Shown here piece by piece: positions 6,655 to 15,739 of a stretch of DNA of 23,997 nucleotides. A model generated the notes under the pieces. That model was not told where the DNA came from, ran no database searches, and saw only the letters and a program-made list of their open reading frames with translations. Position numbers and translations under genes: made by a program. Numbering within the stretch: the stretch's first letter is position 1; each line of letters starts with the position of its first letter. The stretch is from positions 1 through 23,997 of IMG/VR virus record IMGVR_UViG_3300010370_000237. One strand, given 5' to 3'. The DNA is from a virus.

Positions 6655-8061
6655 CTACTTCTTTACCTTACTTGCAGTATTTTTCCTTCCAAATGAATCC
6701 CTCACAAGAGAAATATTCGTAGTGCCAGTGCGAGGTTGTGACCCTCTCATAATAAAGTTATATCCTATATCTTTAATTAAATAGTTTCCGCTATGCTCTT
6801 CGTCGTAAGGATTTGTTTTTCTGTCGTTATCATCTGTCATGTTTGGCAATAACAATTCCAATTTATCACCTGCTCTTATGGTAAGATTTGGAGGGACTAC
6901 AATATTTATCGTCTGATTTGTAGCTAATTTATATCTTGCATTCGACTGAGCAATAGAATACTTATAAACATCTTTGTAAGTGGCGTCATCTTTACCCGCA
7001 GTTGATTTTGTATCATGAAATAATTCATGATTGACCATCTGTGTCATGATACGAGTAGCGGACCCAGCTAATTGCTTCTGTCCAAAGGGAATCTCGGTTA
7101 CAGATCCAAGATGTGCCATATCTCTATAAGTATCTTCTATCTTATAAATGTTTTCTTCATAGGTGCAACTATTTACATCGAAGAAAACACACACGGTAGA
7201 ATAAAATCCTTCTCTCAATTGTTTTAAAATATTCAATTCATTTGCAAAATTATATTCTAATATACTAAGGTGAGTTTGACTTTCTGCTCCTTCAGTGTTT
7301 GCAATCTTATATGAATAAGTATATTTTGGTGCTTCACCACCATACGGTGCTTCATTAGATGAGCAAAGATAATCTAAAGATTTAAACACATAAGCGTCAT
7401 GTGTTTCATAGAATAAGTATCCTGCAGTGCCAGATAACTTGGTTAGTTTTGTCGTATCAATTGACGGCACCCCGCTAGGAGATGGTGTGGAGGAATTAGT
7501 TGATGCTTTACTACCACCTGGAGTTGCTGCAGATATAGTGATAGGAGCTAACTGATAAATGAAATCGAATGGTCTCTTCAAAGAAGGTAACCATTTCTGT
7601 CTAAACATTGCTGGCTCAGTATCAACTCTCTTATTAGTTTTCAATGTTTCAGATAGTATTTTCTTAACAATCTCATCATTAGATCCCTCCAGTATTCCAC
7701 CTATTCTCACACCTTCATTAACCATTCCAGTGTAACTCATCAATCCAAGTTGATAAACTTGCTGCCTACCAGAATTAGTTCTCACATCAATGCTACTTAC
7801 ATTTAATCTGTAAGTATAAGTAGTTTGGGAAAATGTTTCTGTCTTTAAATTAAAAACAATTTCTTCTCTACCCTGTATAGGCAGTCCAGCTAAGACATTA
7901 GCAGTTGTATCTTCTATAAGAATTTCCGCTAAGATATAAGGATTGTTTATACTTTCAAAGATTGAAAATTCTAATACCAATTGCGTAATATCAAAACTTC
8001 TATTATCAACTGATGTCAAGATAATAGAATCTACTGTAAATTGTCTTGCGTTTTGTGCCAT
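6655..8061 (-). CDS. Putative baseplate hub protein, gp27-like
   Basis: This 468-aa protein begins with a beta-rich segment, QFTVDSIILTSVDNRSFDIT, in the style of hub proteins that open with a beta-barrel. Its last 80 or so residues contain IVVPPNLTIRAGDKLELLLP and later GNYLIKDIGYNF, a pattern I associate with the closing domain of gp27/gpD-type hub proteins. It lies just before the 70-aa and gp5-like genes, the place expected for the trimeric hub that carries gp5. Nothing catalytic is seen. A Gly/Ser/Pro-rich linker occurs around residues 180-200. The hub assignment rests on domain pattern and neighbours; sequence identity to T4 gp27 is not obvious. The start ATG lies 4 nt after the previous stop and lacks a strong Shine-Dalgarno, so translation is probably coupled. 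Confidence 0.55.
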   Translation of the reverse strand: MAQNARQFTVDSIILTSVDNRSFDITQLVLEFSIFESINNPYILAEILIEDTTANVLAGLPIQGREEIVFNLKTETFSQTTYTYRLNVSSIDVRTNSGRQQVYQLGLMSYTGMVNEGVRIGGILEGSNDEIVKKILSETLKTNKRVDTEPAMFRQKWLPSLKRPFDFIYQLAPITISAATPGGSKASTNSSTPSPSGVPSIDTTKLTKLSGTAGYLFYETHDAYVFKSLDYLCSSNEAPYGGEAPKYTYSYKIANTEGAESQTHLSILEYNFANELNILKQLREGFYSTVCVFFDVNSCTYEENIYKIEDTYRDMAHLGSVTEIPFGQKQLAGSATRIMTQMVNHELFHDTKSTAGKDDATYKDVYKYSIAQSNARYKLATNQTINIVVPPNLTIRAGDKLELLLPNMTDDNDRKTNPYDEEHSGNYLIKDIGYNFIMRGSQPRTGTTNISLVRDSFGRKNTASKVKK

Positions 8062-8065
8062 GGTA

Positions 8066-10996
8066 TTATACTAAGTCTGGATATAAGAAGTCAGCAAATG
8101 CCATTGCTTTAAATTTGCCTGCTGGCACAGCAGATCCAAATGACCCGCTGGCGGTTGCTGATGGCACCGAAGAAGTAACTGGTGGTGCTACCACCGCTGC
8201 TGTAGATGGGGATGATGGTGCAGCTGCTGCTGATGGTCTCGTGCCACCTGCTGATGCTGGTGCTCTCCCTGGTGCCGCTGGTGATGGTCTTGGTTTTGGT
8301 TTTAACTTTGCTGCTTCCTGTCTATTTAATCTCTCAGCAAGTTGTGCCGCTAATTTTTCCTGCTTTGCTTTTCTCTCAGCAGTTGCACCTTTCTTATTCC
8401 AAACTTGCCACCATGGATTTCTACCAACTGCCTGGTCACTGACGCCCATATTGACCCAACGACCATTTACTCTCTGCACACCCAATCTGGAGCGTTGCTG
8501 TGATGCTCTCTGTGCTTTTAATTTAGCAGCATGAGCTCGTCTTGAATCCATAGGGCCACCTGCGGCATGTCCTCTAGATTCTTGCATCAATCTTGCTAAC
8601 TCTGCATTACGATTTAATGCATTACCTAATGGAGTTGATTGATATGTTGGTCCTTTTCCTTGCCTTGCTGCATCTCCAGCTTTTAACATTTGCCCCCATG
8701 TAAATGGGTTGAATAAATTAAAAGACCCACCATCCTGTGCTGGTATAGAGAGTGGCGTAACATCTCCAGTTGGTAGAGAAGCTTGTTGCGTGCCAGGATC
8801 TGCTTTGTTTGGTGTCGTGACTACTGGTGGTCTTGCCGCTCGTGGTCTAAAATTTTTAATAGTTTCCTTACCAATATCAAGCAGTGCATCAGCATCATTC
8901 TTAGGATCAACATGTTTTCCATTAACTAATTTTTCAAAGTGTAAATGCTCTCCACTACTTCTACCAGTGTTTCCAATCTCCCCGATTGTTTCTCCATTAT
9001 AATCTTGTCCCTCTTTTAATGGTGACGGATCTTTCAAGTGCATAAATCTATACTCAACTCCACCACCTGTGTTTATATAAACAGAATTTCCGCCCCCTGG
9101 TTCAAATCCAGAATAAGTTACCTTACCTGTTTTTTTCATAGCAACATACCACCCTTTCTCACCACCTGTGCCAATATCTTGACCCATGTGTGGTCTCCCT
9201 CTACCTAATTTAGTGCCAGTAGGATCAAACCCATCGGTAAATTGCACAGCACCTTTCCCCGATGACAAATCAATTTCATTTTTAACACCTGTATTTTCTA
9301 GGTCAGCGCCAGGTGGTTTATCTTTATTGCCATTACCTCCTTTACCACCGCCAGATCCGCCACCACCAATTTTTATATTACCAAATAATGATTTCATAAA
9401 ATCTTTGGCATCTTTATTCACATCAACTTTTTTAAATTGTGCTCTACCAAGAGCAGATGTAAATGTGAGATTAGAAATACCAAATTCTTTAGATGCTTTT
9501 CTAATATTTTGTCTCACTTGATCGCCCACACTTCCGCTGTCAGTCTTGCCTAACATGCCAGCAGACACGCCAAGTATCATAGCACCAACAGTATCCATAG
9601 CAGTTTCGCCAGGGCTTGTTGCCGCTGACTTACCAAACATCGCTTTGCCTTCACTACGATTCAATGGTATGACACTCTGCCCAGGTGATAAGATTCCTTT
9701 AGTTGGATTGTCATACATTCCTGGTTTGATTCCCCCTTCTGCCATTGGAGAAACGGGGGATGGTGGTACTGATGATGGGACTATGCCACCTTCAGAGAAT
9801 AATGAAGGAGTGGATATGTCTAGCATTCCTCTTTCGAGACCAGACATTCCAGATGTTTGTTCTGGCGTTAAACCTGGGGTGCTGAACGCTTGTCCTAATT
9901 CTTTGTTGCCTAGTCCTGGAGCAAAGGTATCTCTACCTAAACTAGCTGCCAAGAATGCCCATCCCAGTGGACCAGGCAGAGCACTTCCAAGATTTAATGC
10001 ACCACCAATAGCATCACCTTCAGCAAAAGATTTTGCTGCCAATCCAATACCCAAAGCAGTTTGTGCTCCTGGAAGTAATCTACCAAGTAATCCTCCAGCA
10101 CCTTTTGCTCCTGCTTTAACACCACCCTTTGCAGCATCATCTGCAAATGGTAACATCTTTTTCCACCATGGTTGCTTTGCTGCAGGAGCACCGCCACTAG
10201 TTGTAACTTTTGGTCCAGTGCCAGGCATTCTAGGACCAGATGGTTTTCCTCCTTTACCCTGTGTTACTGGAGATTTTTTAAATGGATTTAATTTTTTTAT
10301 TCCTGGCAAAAAGTTATCTAATAAATCTGCTATGCCAAGAGCACCAAGTATCCAATCCCATGGTCCCCCACCACCTCCATCTTCTCCACCTTTACCGCCA
10401 CCCTTGTCTTCTGGTTTCTTAGCATCAGAAACGCCAGCGACATCTTTAGTTTTTTCTAGTTTCTTTTCTGCTCTGGCAAACTTAGCTTCATCTAATGCTC
10501 TTCGTCTTAACTCAGTTTGTGCATCAATACTATCTTTGATAACTGTCAGTGTGCTAGATGCTCTGGTAACTTCTGACAGATTTTCACCTGCCATCATCTT
10601 AACGCCATCAAGTTTAGACACCATCATACCAGTGTCTTTTAGAATAGCCGTGAATCCACCAGCAATAAACTCTTTTAGTTTTGCTTTACCTTCTCCGCCA
10701 CCTCCATCTCCTGTAGGCGGTTTAACTTGCTGGTCACTCTTGGTTGTTTTATTCCAATCAAATTGCTTTGCCCAATTAGATTTTGCCTTCTTGGATTTAA
10801 TTGGATTGAATTTATTTGCCAATGCAGATTTAAATAATGACCCTTTCTTAGGTGTCTCTCCTTTCTCTGCTGCTTTTTCTCTCTGCTCCTTAGCATCTTC
10901 TGCCGCATCACGAATCTTCGCACCAATAGACATAGCAATGCCTAATACGCTTGGTCCTTGCCCTGCTGGAATTGGTGTGGATGTTCCTGCTGCCAT
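8066..10996 (-). CDS. Virion structural protein with M23 metallopeptidase domain
   Basis: This 976-aa virion protein carries a peptidoglycan endopeptidase of the LytM/M23 family at about residues 585-705. The zinc ligands are visible: H603 and D607 in HMGQD, and H686 in the HLHFE motif, with H684 as the usual second catalytic histidine. M23 enzymes cut peptide cross-links in peptidoglycan. Here the domain probably opens the cell wall locally during tail penetration. Upstream are a Lys-rich N-terminus, Gly/Pro-rich linkers and an AEGG..PG...SPGQSVIPL stretch (about 415-445) like those near the ends of tape-measure proteins. The C-terminal 110 residues are Ala/Pro/Ser-rich and end in FADFLYPDLV. 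A strong AGGAGG lies about 15 nt before the ATG. It could be a second tape-measure-like or hub-associated protein. Confidence 0.8.
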   Translation of the reverse strand: MAAGTSTPIPAGQGPSVLGIAMSIGAKIRDAAEDAKEQREKAAEKGETPKKGSLFKSALANKFNPIKSKKAKSNWAKQFDWNKTTKSDQQVKPPTGDGGGGEGKAKLKEFIAGGFTAILKDTGMMVSKLDGVKMMAGENLSEVTRASSTLTVIKDSIDAQTELRRRALDEAKFARAEKKLEKTKDVAGVSDAKKPEDKGGGKGGEDGGGGGPWDWILGALGIADLLDNFLPGIKKLNPFKKSPVTQGKGGKPSGPRMPGTGPKVTTSGGAPAAKQPWWKKMLPFADDAAKGGVKAGAKGAGGLLGRLLPGAQTALGIGLAAKSFAEGDAIGGALNLGSALPGPLGWAFLAASLGRDTFAPGLGNKELGQAFSTPGLTPEQTSGMSGLERGMLDISTPSLFSEGGIVPSSVPPSPVSPMAEGGIKPGMYDNPTKGILSPGQSVIPLNRSEGKAMFGKSAATSPGETAMDTVGAMILGVSAGMLGKTDSGSVGDQVRQNIRKASKEFGISNLTFTSALGRAQFKKVDVNKDAKDFMKSLFGNIKIGGGGSGGGKGGNGNKDKPPGADLENTGVKNEIDLSSGKGAVQFTDGFDPTGTKLGRGRPHMGQDIGTGGEKGWYVAMKKTGKVTYSGFEPGGGNSVYINTGGGVEYRFMHLKDPSPLKEGQDYNGETIGEIGNTGRSSGEHLHFEKLVNGKHVDPKNDADALLDIGKETIKNFRPRAARPPVVTTPNKADPGTQQASLPTGDVTPLSIPAQDGGSFNLFNPFTWGQMLKAGDAARQGKGPTYQSTPLGNALNRNAELARLMQESRGHAAGGPMDSRRAHAAKLKAQRASQQRSRLGVQRVNGRWVNMGVSDQAVGRNPWWQVWNKKGATAERKAKQEKLAAQLAERLNRQEAAKLKPKPRPSPAAPGRAPASAGGTRPSAAAAPSSPSTAAVVAPPVTSSVPSATASGSFGSAVPAGKFKAMAFADFLYPDLV

Positions 10997-11019
10997 TCTA
11001 TCTACCTACCTCCTGATAT

Positions 11020-14000
11020 TTAGGACACAGATGAGTAATACACTCTATCATACAGAGCTTTGGCAGCTGCATGTATGTTTGCTGGAACTTCTTGTATTAC
11101 TGTTTGCACAGGACCAGGCACATATTGTATTTGCACCATTGGTTGTATCACAGCAACCGTAGATCCAACTGTGCCAGTGACAGTATCTTTAGGTATAGGT
11201 AGCGGCACAACTTGACCCTCAGGTAATGATGCTCCTCTTACTGGTTTGAATGATGAGTCTGGTCCATAAGGAGCATAATATTTTCCACCTATTGCTTCAA
11301 TAGCATCTCTAGGACCAGACTGATATCTAACATTCGATGGTCCTTTATGTGGTGGTCCGAATATAACTCTATCCACAAAATCTACAAGATTAAAACCACC
11401 AGAAACTTCAACGCCAGATTGTCTTCCTATTTGTTCATATCTATTGTATGCTCTTGCTGGATCTTTGTAAATATCATACTCTTTATTTTGTATAGGAGCA
11501 ATCAACATTTTATTTCCTAAATGTGCAAGTAATTCCTCACCATGACCTATAAATGTTTCTCCTCCAGTGTATTCTTTTGGAATAATATATCCTGTATCAG
11601 GTCCAGATATTTGATATAAACCCTTGACCTTATTAGAAAAACTTGCTGCAGCAGATACGATACCACCCCTCGCCATCTTCGCCAACACAGAAGCAGAGTC
11701 ATTTACTCTTTCTTGTTTCTCTTTTGCATCTTGTACTGCTGGTCCTTCATAATTTTTCAATACCCAGTTAGATGCAGATGCTATGTCTTTTGAATTTTTG
11801 AAAACATTTCCGCTATCATATGTTGGAAACTCTTCAATAACATATCCAAGAGCAAGGTCATCTGTTGCTGGTTTAGTCTTCCAATCATGACCTTTTGATT
11901 CCATATACTTAGCAAAACCCTGCTGTCTAGATGGAATGGTCCATTGTGGATAAGAATATCCTGCTCCCTTATTCATCGCGTCTTGTAAAGTGCCCTTCTT
12001 GCTACCTTCCAAAACATCTGGTTGAAGACCACTTTCTTGTATCATGTTGCCGACAATAGCAGCAGCTTGATAGTCTTTGATTCCTAATCTAGACTGTAAA
12101 ATTTTAGCAATTGAAGCGCCTTTTTCATACACAGGGCCATCTTTAATATCAAAGTCTTCGGCATCACTATCATCATCATTCTTCTCTTCATCACCACCAA
12201 TATTGATGCCAAATAATTTAAAGAAGTTGGCAAAGAATCTAGACAATTCATTCGCACCTTGCTTCTCCGTCATTGCAGCTGAATTAATTTCAGCAGCAAA
12301 TGCTCCTTGATTCAATCCAAATATAGTAGCAAGTCCTCCCATCAGTGGAGAGAATATCTTTGCAATTACACCACTAAAAGGTCCAGCAACACTCACTAAA
12401 TTAGAAAGCGTTGTAGAAATCCAAGATCCAACTACTTGGAATGGTGCTGCAAACAGATTAGCAAATGGTTGCACCTTCTTCATTAAATTTCCAGTGGCAC
12501 CAAGACCAGTAGCAAGAATATTACTACCAGCACCTCGCAAAGCTCCACCTTCAGCAAACTTTCTAGGAGACCCAGTAACCATTTCTGGACCTGCTTCACC
12601 AATCATTGCTCTTACTGGAGATGCTACACCAGCAGTGCCTTCTGCAAATTTAAATCTTCTGCCAGGAAATGATGGGAATTTGAATCTATTTCTCTTCGGC
12701 ACATCACCAGTTATTTTTGGACCACCTCTTCTTGTGGTATTTCTTTCCCCGCCTCCCTTTATTCTCTTAGCAATATCTCTTGCATCATCAGCGGCAAACA
12801 ACATATCAAACCAATCTAATCCATCACCTTCTTTTGACATCAATCCACTTAAATCAATGTCAGGTATATTGATATCACCTGTTGCTTGTTGTGCTTCATC
12901 ATCCGAAGACCCAGAATCTATTTCAACATCTATAGACTTGGCAATAGCATTTTGTATTCCCTCTAGTGTATCAGCTACTCGTGAAGTTTCTCCAACCAAC
13001 TTACTCATAGTCTGAATCAAGTCACCCATTCTCTTATTGATTCCACTGAGAGACTTAGTTACATTTCTAAATCCAGTTGCTAAATCTTTTATCTCTGACT
13101 GTTGTTTCTTATTCTTAGGGTCTCCATCTCCGTAGTCAAACTTGTCACCGAAACCTGCCTTCTTACTTGACTGTTTAGATGGTATGTTTTCAAAGAATGT
13201 GCCAACCGTTTGGTCTAATACTTTGCCACCAAACTGATACCCCAAAGACTTCTTAAGGAAGTATCCTTTCTCCTTTACTTCTGGTGGTATCTCCGCACCA
13301 TTTGCTTCTGCTTTAAGAGCTCTTTCTTTTTCTTTCTTAGCATCTTCAAATGCTTTTGATATTTTATTTCCTATCCATGCACCAGCACGAAGAACCGATG
13401 GGCCCATATTTTGTCCAACTGGACCACCCTTCTCCATGAAGTTGAGTGTTTTTTTCCCTATTACCTTGGCAACTCCTTTAACACCGCCACCAAACTTAGA
13501 TGCAAAAGATCTCTTAGGTGGTTTAGGTGGCGGACTACTAGGAGGAGTAGTAGGTTTTTTCTTAGACTTAGGTTTCTTTTTCTTCTTCTTTTTCTTATCA
13601 GTTTTCTGAGTCTGAGGCGTAGGAACAGTTTCACTACCTTCCCAAGGATCAGGAATCTTATTCTCTGTGGGGGGAGGAGCAATCTTCTCCTGAATGTCTT
13701 CTAAGATGTCTATCTTATCTTCAAGAATCTCAGAAACTTCTTCTTTAGTTTCTGCCTCCTGAATTTCTTCTTGTGCTTCTACTAATATTTCAGTAGTTTG
13801 CTCAACAATCTTTTCGCTTACTGGTTCTTCAAATGGATTGTTGAGATATGCTTCTACCAACCACTCCTGATATAATCTTTGCCTCTCCATCCACTGTATA
13901 GGAGTGCCACTTTCCTGATCCAAAGAGGGATAACCTCTTGGATCTTTTTTTATGTTGGCAATTAACCTATCGGCATCTGCATCAGAAAGATTTACATATG

Positions 14001-14136
14001 AAGTATAGCTTTCATCTCCCTGTCTTCTACCAGTTAATTTTGATTTTAAAATCAACCACAACCTAGAGTTAGGATTAATCCTACTCCAAGGCATCTTTGG
14101 ATTTAATACTCCTTCTGGCGGTTGTGGTAAATTCAT
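11020..14136 (-). CDS. Tape-measure/hub-like virion protein with tail-lysozyme domain
   Basis: This 1038-aa structural protein contains a domain like the phage tail lysozyme family at about residues 670-815. It starts at GASIAKILQSRLG and includes AAIVGNMIQESG (E701 is the likely catalytic glutamate), GYSYPQWT and a closing NWVLKNYEGP segment. It presumably cleaves the glycan strands of peptidoglycan during injection. Other parts are a Glu-rich coiled-coil segment (about 105-155), a lysine run (about 180-195) followed by a proline-rich linker, and GEAGPEMVTG (about 511-520), a motif common in tape-measure proteins. Its ATG overlaps the TGA of the gp26 frameshift extension as ATGA. Its place directly after the probable tail chaperone fits a tape-measure or central hub role. 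No T4 name can be assigned with confidence. Confidence 0.75.
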   Translation of the reverse strand: MNLPQPPEGVLNPKMPWSRINPNSRLWLILKSKLTGRRQGDESYTSYVNLSDADADRLIANIKKDPRGYPSLDQESGTPIQWMERQRLYQEWLVEAYLNNPFEEPVSEKIVEQTTEILVEAQEEIQEAETKEEVSEILEDKIDILEDIQEKIAPPPTENKIPDPWEGSETVPTPQTQKTDKKKKKKKKPKSKKKPTTPPSSPPPKPPKRSFASKFGGGVKGVAKVIGKKTLNFMEKGGPVGQNMGPSVLRAGAWIGNKISKAFEDAKKEKERALKAEANGAEIPPEVKEKGYFLKKSLGYQFGGKVLDQTVGTFFENIPSKQSSKKAGFGDKFDYGDGDPKNKKQQSEIKDLATGFRNVTKSLSGINKRMGDLIQTMSKLVGETSRVADTLEGIQNAIAKSIDVEIDSGSSDDEAQQATGDINIPDIDLSGLMSKEGDGLDWFDMLFAADDARDIAKRIKGGGERNTTRRGGPKITGDVPKRNRFKFPSFPGRRFKFAEGTAGVASPVRAMIGEAGPEMVTGSPRKFAEGGALRGAGSNILATGLGATGNLMKKVQPFANLFAAPFQVVGSWISTTLSNLVSVAGPFSGVIAKIFSPLMGGLATIFGLNQGAFAAEINSAAMTEKQGANELSRFFANFFKLFGINIGGDEEKNDDDSDAEDFDIKDGPVYEKGASIAKILQSRLGIKDYQAAAIVGNMIQESGLQPDVLEGSKKGTLQDAMNKGAGYSYPQWTIPSRQQGFAKYMESKGHDWKTKPATDDLALGYVIEEFPTYDSGNVFKNSKDIASASNWVLKNYEGPAVQDAKEKQERVNDSASVLAKMARGGIVSAAASFSNKVKGLYQISGPDTGYIIPKEYTGGETFIGHGEELLAHLGNKMLIAPIQNKEYDIYKDPARAYNRYEQIGRQSGVEVSGGFNLVDFVDRVIFGPPHKGPSNVRYQSGPRDAIEAIGGKYYAPYGPDSSFKPVRGASLPEGQVVPLPIPKDTVTGTVGSTVAVIQPMVQIQYVPGPVQTVIQEVPANIHAAAKALYDRVYYSSVS

Positions 14137-14327
14137 TTAAACTGCTGTTGCTGTTGTTTCTGTCTCTCTTCTTCTAGATGATTCATCAACATAGTAACAT
14201 ACACTTCCCTTTCCCATGGCATCATCTCTTCCAATTCAGTAAGAGAAAACTTATGAAAATACATCAGATTAAAATTAGTCTGATAGAAATTTGCAAGAGT
14301 TTCATGGAAGAGACTTATCCGAAAAAA
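14133..14327 (-). CDS. gp26 -1 frameshift extension (tail assembly chaperone-type)
   Basis: This minus-strand frame has 62 sense codons after the slip site, reading RISLFHETLANF, later FSLTELEEMMPWEREVY, and ending in a Gln-rich tail. It lacks a convincing start: the only internal ATG (14264) has no Shine-Dalgarno and would remove a third of it. The frame begins exactly where a -1 slip on T_TTT_TTC (14327-14321) would place the ribosome, and ends in a TGA overlapping the ATG of the next gene. The product would be gp26 residues 1-237 plus 62, about 299 aa. This matches the arrangement of lambda G/GT and P2 E/E+E', whose frameshift products are tail assembly chaperones. In T4 the next gene after 26 is 51, a hub assembly catalyst, but I see no clear similarity to it. 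Confidence 0.7.
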   Translation of the reverse strand, partial: FFRISLFHETLANFYQTNFNLMYFHKFSLTELEEMMPWEREVYVTMLMNHLEEERQKQQQQQFK

Positions 14328-15031
14328 TTGGTAAGTCCCTCAATAGTATATTCAGATTCAACCCCTGTATTGGGATTGGTTAAAGTAAATGTATGTGATA
14401 CCTTGGGCATAGTAGCAAAAAACTGTTGAATAGATTCAAACTGTTTGCTGGTTAAACCCTCTAGATATTCTTTAATCTCTTTCTTTGGTGTGGTCTTTGC
14501 TTCCCACACTTCTTCACCATCATAAATCTGTTCCACGCAATTAATAATCTCATCAAATACTTCTTCAGTTGATTGCTCTTTCTGTAGAATTTGTGATGTA
14601 ATAAACTGCTCCATGCTGGGATACTTCATAATCAATCCACTGGTATCAGAAAGAGTTACCTTTCTATTGTGTCCCTCTGGTTTGATACACTCAACTTCCT
14701 CAAGGTTTAATGTATAAGGAAGTTTAGTTTCATTATCATCCTTCGCAGTGAAAATCATTTCAACTAATTCACCAACTGACTTGGCACGGATGTTTAGAAA
14801 AACATATTCCAAATCAAACATCGAAAGATCTTCTACTTTAATTCCTCGTGTGAGAATACACGACTTGAGAATTTCAACGATAGCATCTCTCATTTGCTTA
14901 TCGTCACCTGACTCTGTAGCAATCAGAAGAAGTTTTTCTTCCTTCACTAAGAATGGTCTGTATTTAATTGTCTTACCTGTTGAAGGTAATTCCAATTCAT
15001 AGGTTGGGACTGGGGGTTTTGGTAATGCCAT
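14315..15031 (-). CDS. 26: Baseplate hub subunit gp26-like
   Basis: This 238-aa protein resembles the T4-type gp26 baseplate family: MALPKPPVPTYELELPSTG, then KYRPFLVKEEKLLLIA, and ILKSCI followed by DLEYVFLNIRAKSVGE. T4 gp26 is needed for building the central hub of the baseplate. It is 14 nt downstream of the tail-tube-fold gene and upstream of the tape-measure-like gene, the position taken by the tail assembly chaperone in lambda- and P2-like phages. The zero-frame stop comes one sense codon after a slippery T_TTT_TTC, so a fraction of product is probably extended by 62 residues. No catalytic motif or membrane segment is seen. Family assignment is good; the chaperone role is inferred. Confidence 0.82.
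   Translation of the reverse strand: MALPKPPVPTYELELPSTGKTIKYRPFLVKEEKLLLIATESGDDKQMRDAIVEILKSCILTRGIKVEDLSMFDLEYVFLNIRAKSVGELVEMIFTAKDDNETKLPYTLNLEEVECIKPEGHNRKVTLSDTSGLIMKYPSMEQFITSQILQKEQSTEEVFDEIINCVEQIYDGEEVWEAKTTPKKEIKEYLEGLTSKQFESIQQFFATMPKVSHTFTLTNPNTGVESEYTIEGLTNFFG
14321..14327 (-). promoter_or_regulatory. Programmed -1 ribosomal frameshift site (T TTT TTC)
   Basis: In the gp26 frame the codons are ACC AAT TTT TTC GGA TAA, so T_TTT_TTC is a correctly phased X_XXY_YYZ slippery heptamer, one sense codon before the zero-frame stop. An SD-like GAGGGA lies 8 nt upstream, a spacing similar to that of the stimulatory element of E. coli dnaX. A 6-bp stem (ATCAGA/TCTGAT, 14284-14263) lies 36 nt downstream, probably too far to act as the usual stimulator. 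Confidence 0.7.
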
Positions 15032-15045
15032 AATTTATATCTTAA

Positions 15046-15738
15046 TTAATTTGTTTTTCCGACTCGATTAATTTGGAAATCCCATCTTCTATAATAAAAA
15101 GATGCAGTTACTTTCAACAATGTTGAAGCACCATAGGATACTGGTGTGCTTTGAATAGAATATGGCCAAGCATCGTGTAATCTATATAGTCCAGCTACTC
15201 TGCCAAGAGTATCTGTAGAATTTCTTTCCGCTTTTTTAATAATTATTTCGCATTGATATTCATCTGGATATGCAACAGTGTAAGCACCCAATCTTCCGCC
15301 TCTACCTCTCTCAGTATTAGACCCTTCAGTGTCTCTGAAAATTACACCCATCCATGTATTGAGAAATTTGAGAGGAAGTAAATTAGCATCGCAAGTCCAT
15401 CCTAAAGTTATGTCCTGAAAAGATCTAGTGTGTGGATAATTTACCTGACCTTCACCCATATAAACGCCAGTTGTTTGTCCAGTATTTGCCATCACCCCAG
15501 GAAGAGATGCCTCTTCACACAGAAGCGTGAGCATATCATACGCCAAAGCACGATCCGACTCCGCAAAAGAACTAAATCCAGCACCACTAAGTTTTTCTTG
15601 CAACAAATCTTTTCCAGAAAAATCAAATCTAACCTCATAAGTATTGGACATAGCGGCACTGCCACTATTAGCAAGTCCTCCAAGAAAACCATTGATACTT
15701 GTTTTGCCAGAAGAAACTGCAAATGGTCTTTCTGCCAT
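15046..15738 (-). CDS. Tail-tube-fold structural protein (gp19/gp54-like)
   Basis: This 230-aa protein has features of the T4 tail-tube superfamily (gp19, gp48, gp54). An N-terminal strand is followed by NTYEVRFDFSG, then the characteristic LLCEEASLPGV loop, a TRSFQDITLGWTCDANLLPL strand pair, FLNTWMGVIF, and a C-terminal VSYGASTLLKVTASFYYRRW beta segment. Such proteins form the hexameric rings from which the tube grows. Since gp48 lies across the divergent gap, this could be the gp54 tube initiator or another ring protein at the hub-tube junction. It is the first gene of the minus-strand late module and starts 20-30 nt after a late promoter-like box, with a TAGG Shine-Dalgarno about 9 nt before the ATG. 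The exact T4 counterpart is uncertain. Confidence 0.65.
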   Translation of the reverse strand: MAERPFAVSSGKTSINGFLGGLANSGSAAMSNTYEVRFDFSGKDLLQEKLSGAGFSSFAESDRALAYDMLTLLCEEASLPGVMANTGQTTGVYMGEGQVNYPHTRSFQDITLGWTCDANLLPLKFLNTWMGVIFRDTEGSNTERGRGGRLGAYTVAYPDEYQCEIIIKKAERNSTDTLGRVAGLYRLHDAWPYSIQSTPVSYGASTLLKVTASFYYRRWDFQINRVGKTN

Positions 15739-15739
15739 C

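Noticed and set aside
9546-11162. Plus-strand 538-aa frame opposite the M23 protein gene
   Set aside because: It is an antisense shadow of a Gly/Pro/Ala-rich coding region, with no ribosome site and low-complexity composition.
13560-13600. A-rich lysine run in the tape-measure-like gene as a second frameshift site
   Set aside because: The lysine codons are mixed AAG/AAA, and the alternative frames do not lead to a protein with supporting overlap or conservation cues.
15032-15045. TATAAATT late-promoter-like sequence just before the gp26 gene
   Set aside because: It ends next to the ATG, so a transcript would begin inside the gene and lack its ribosome site.
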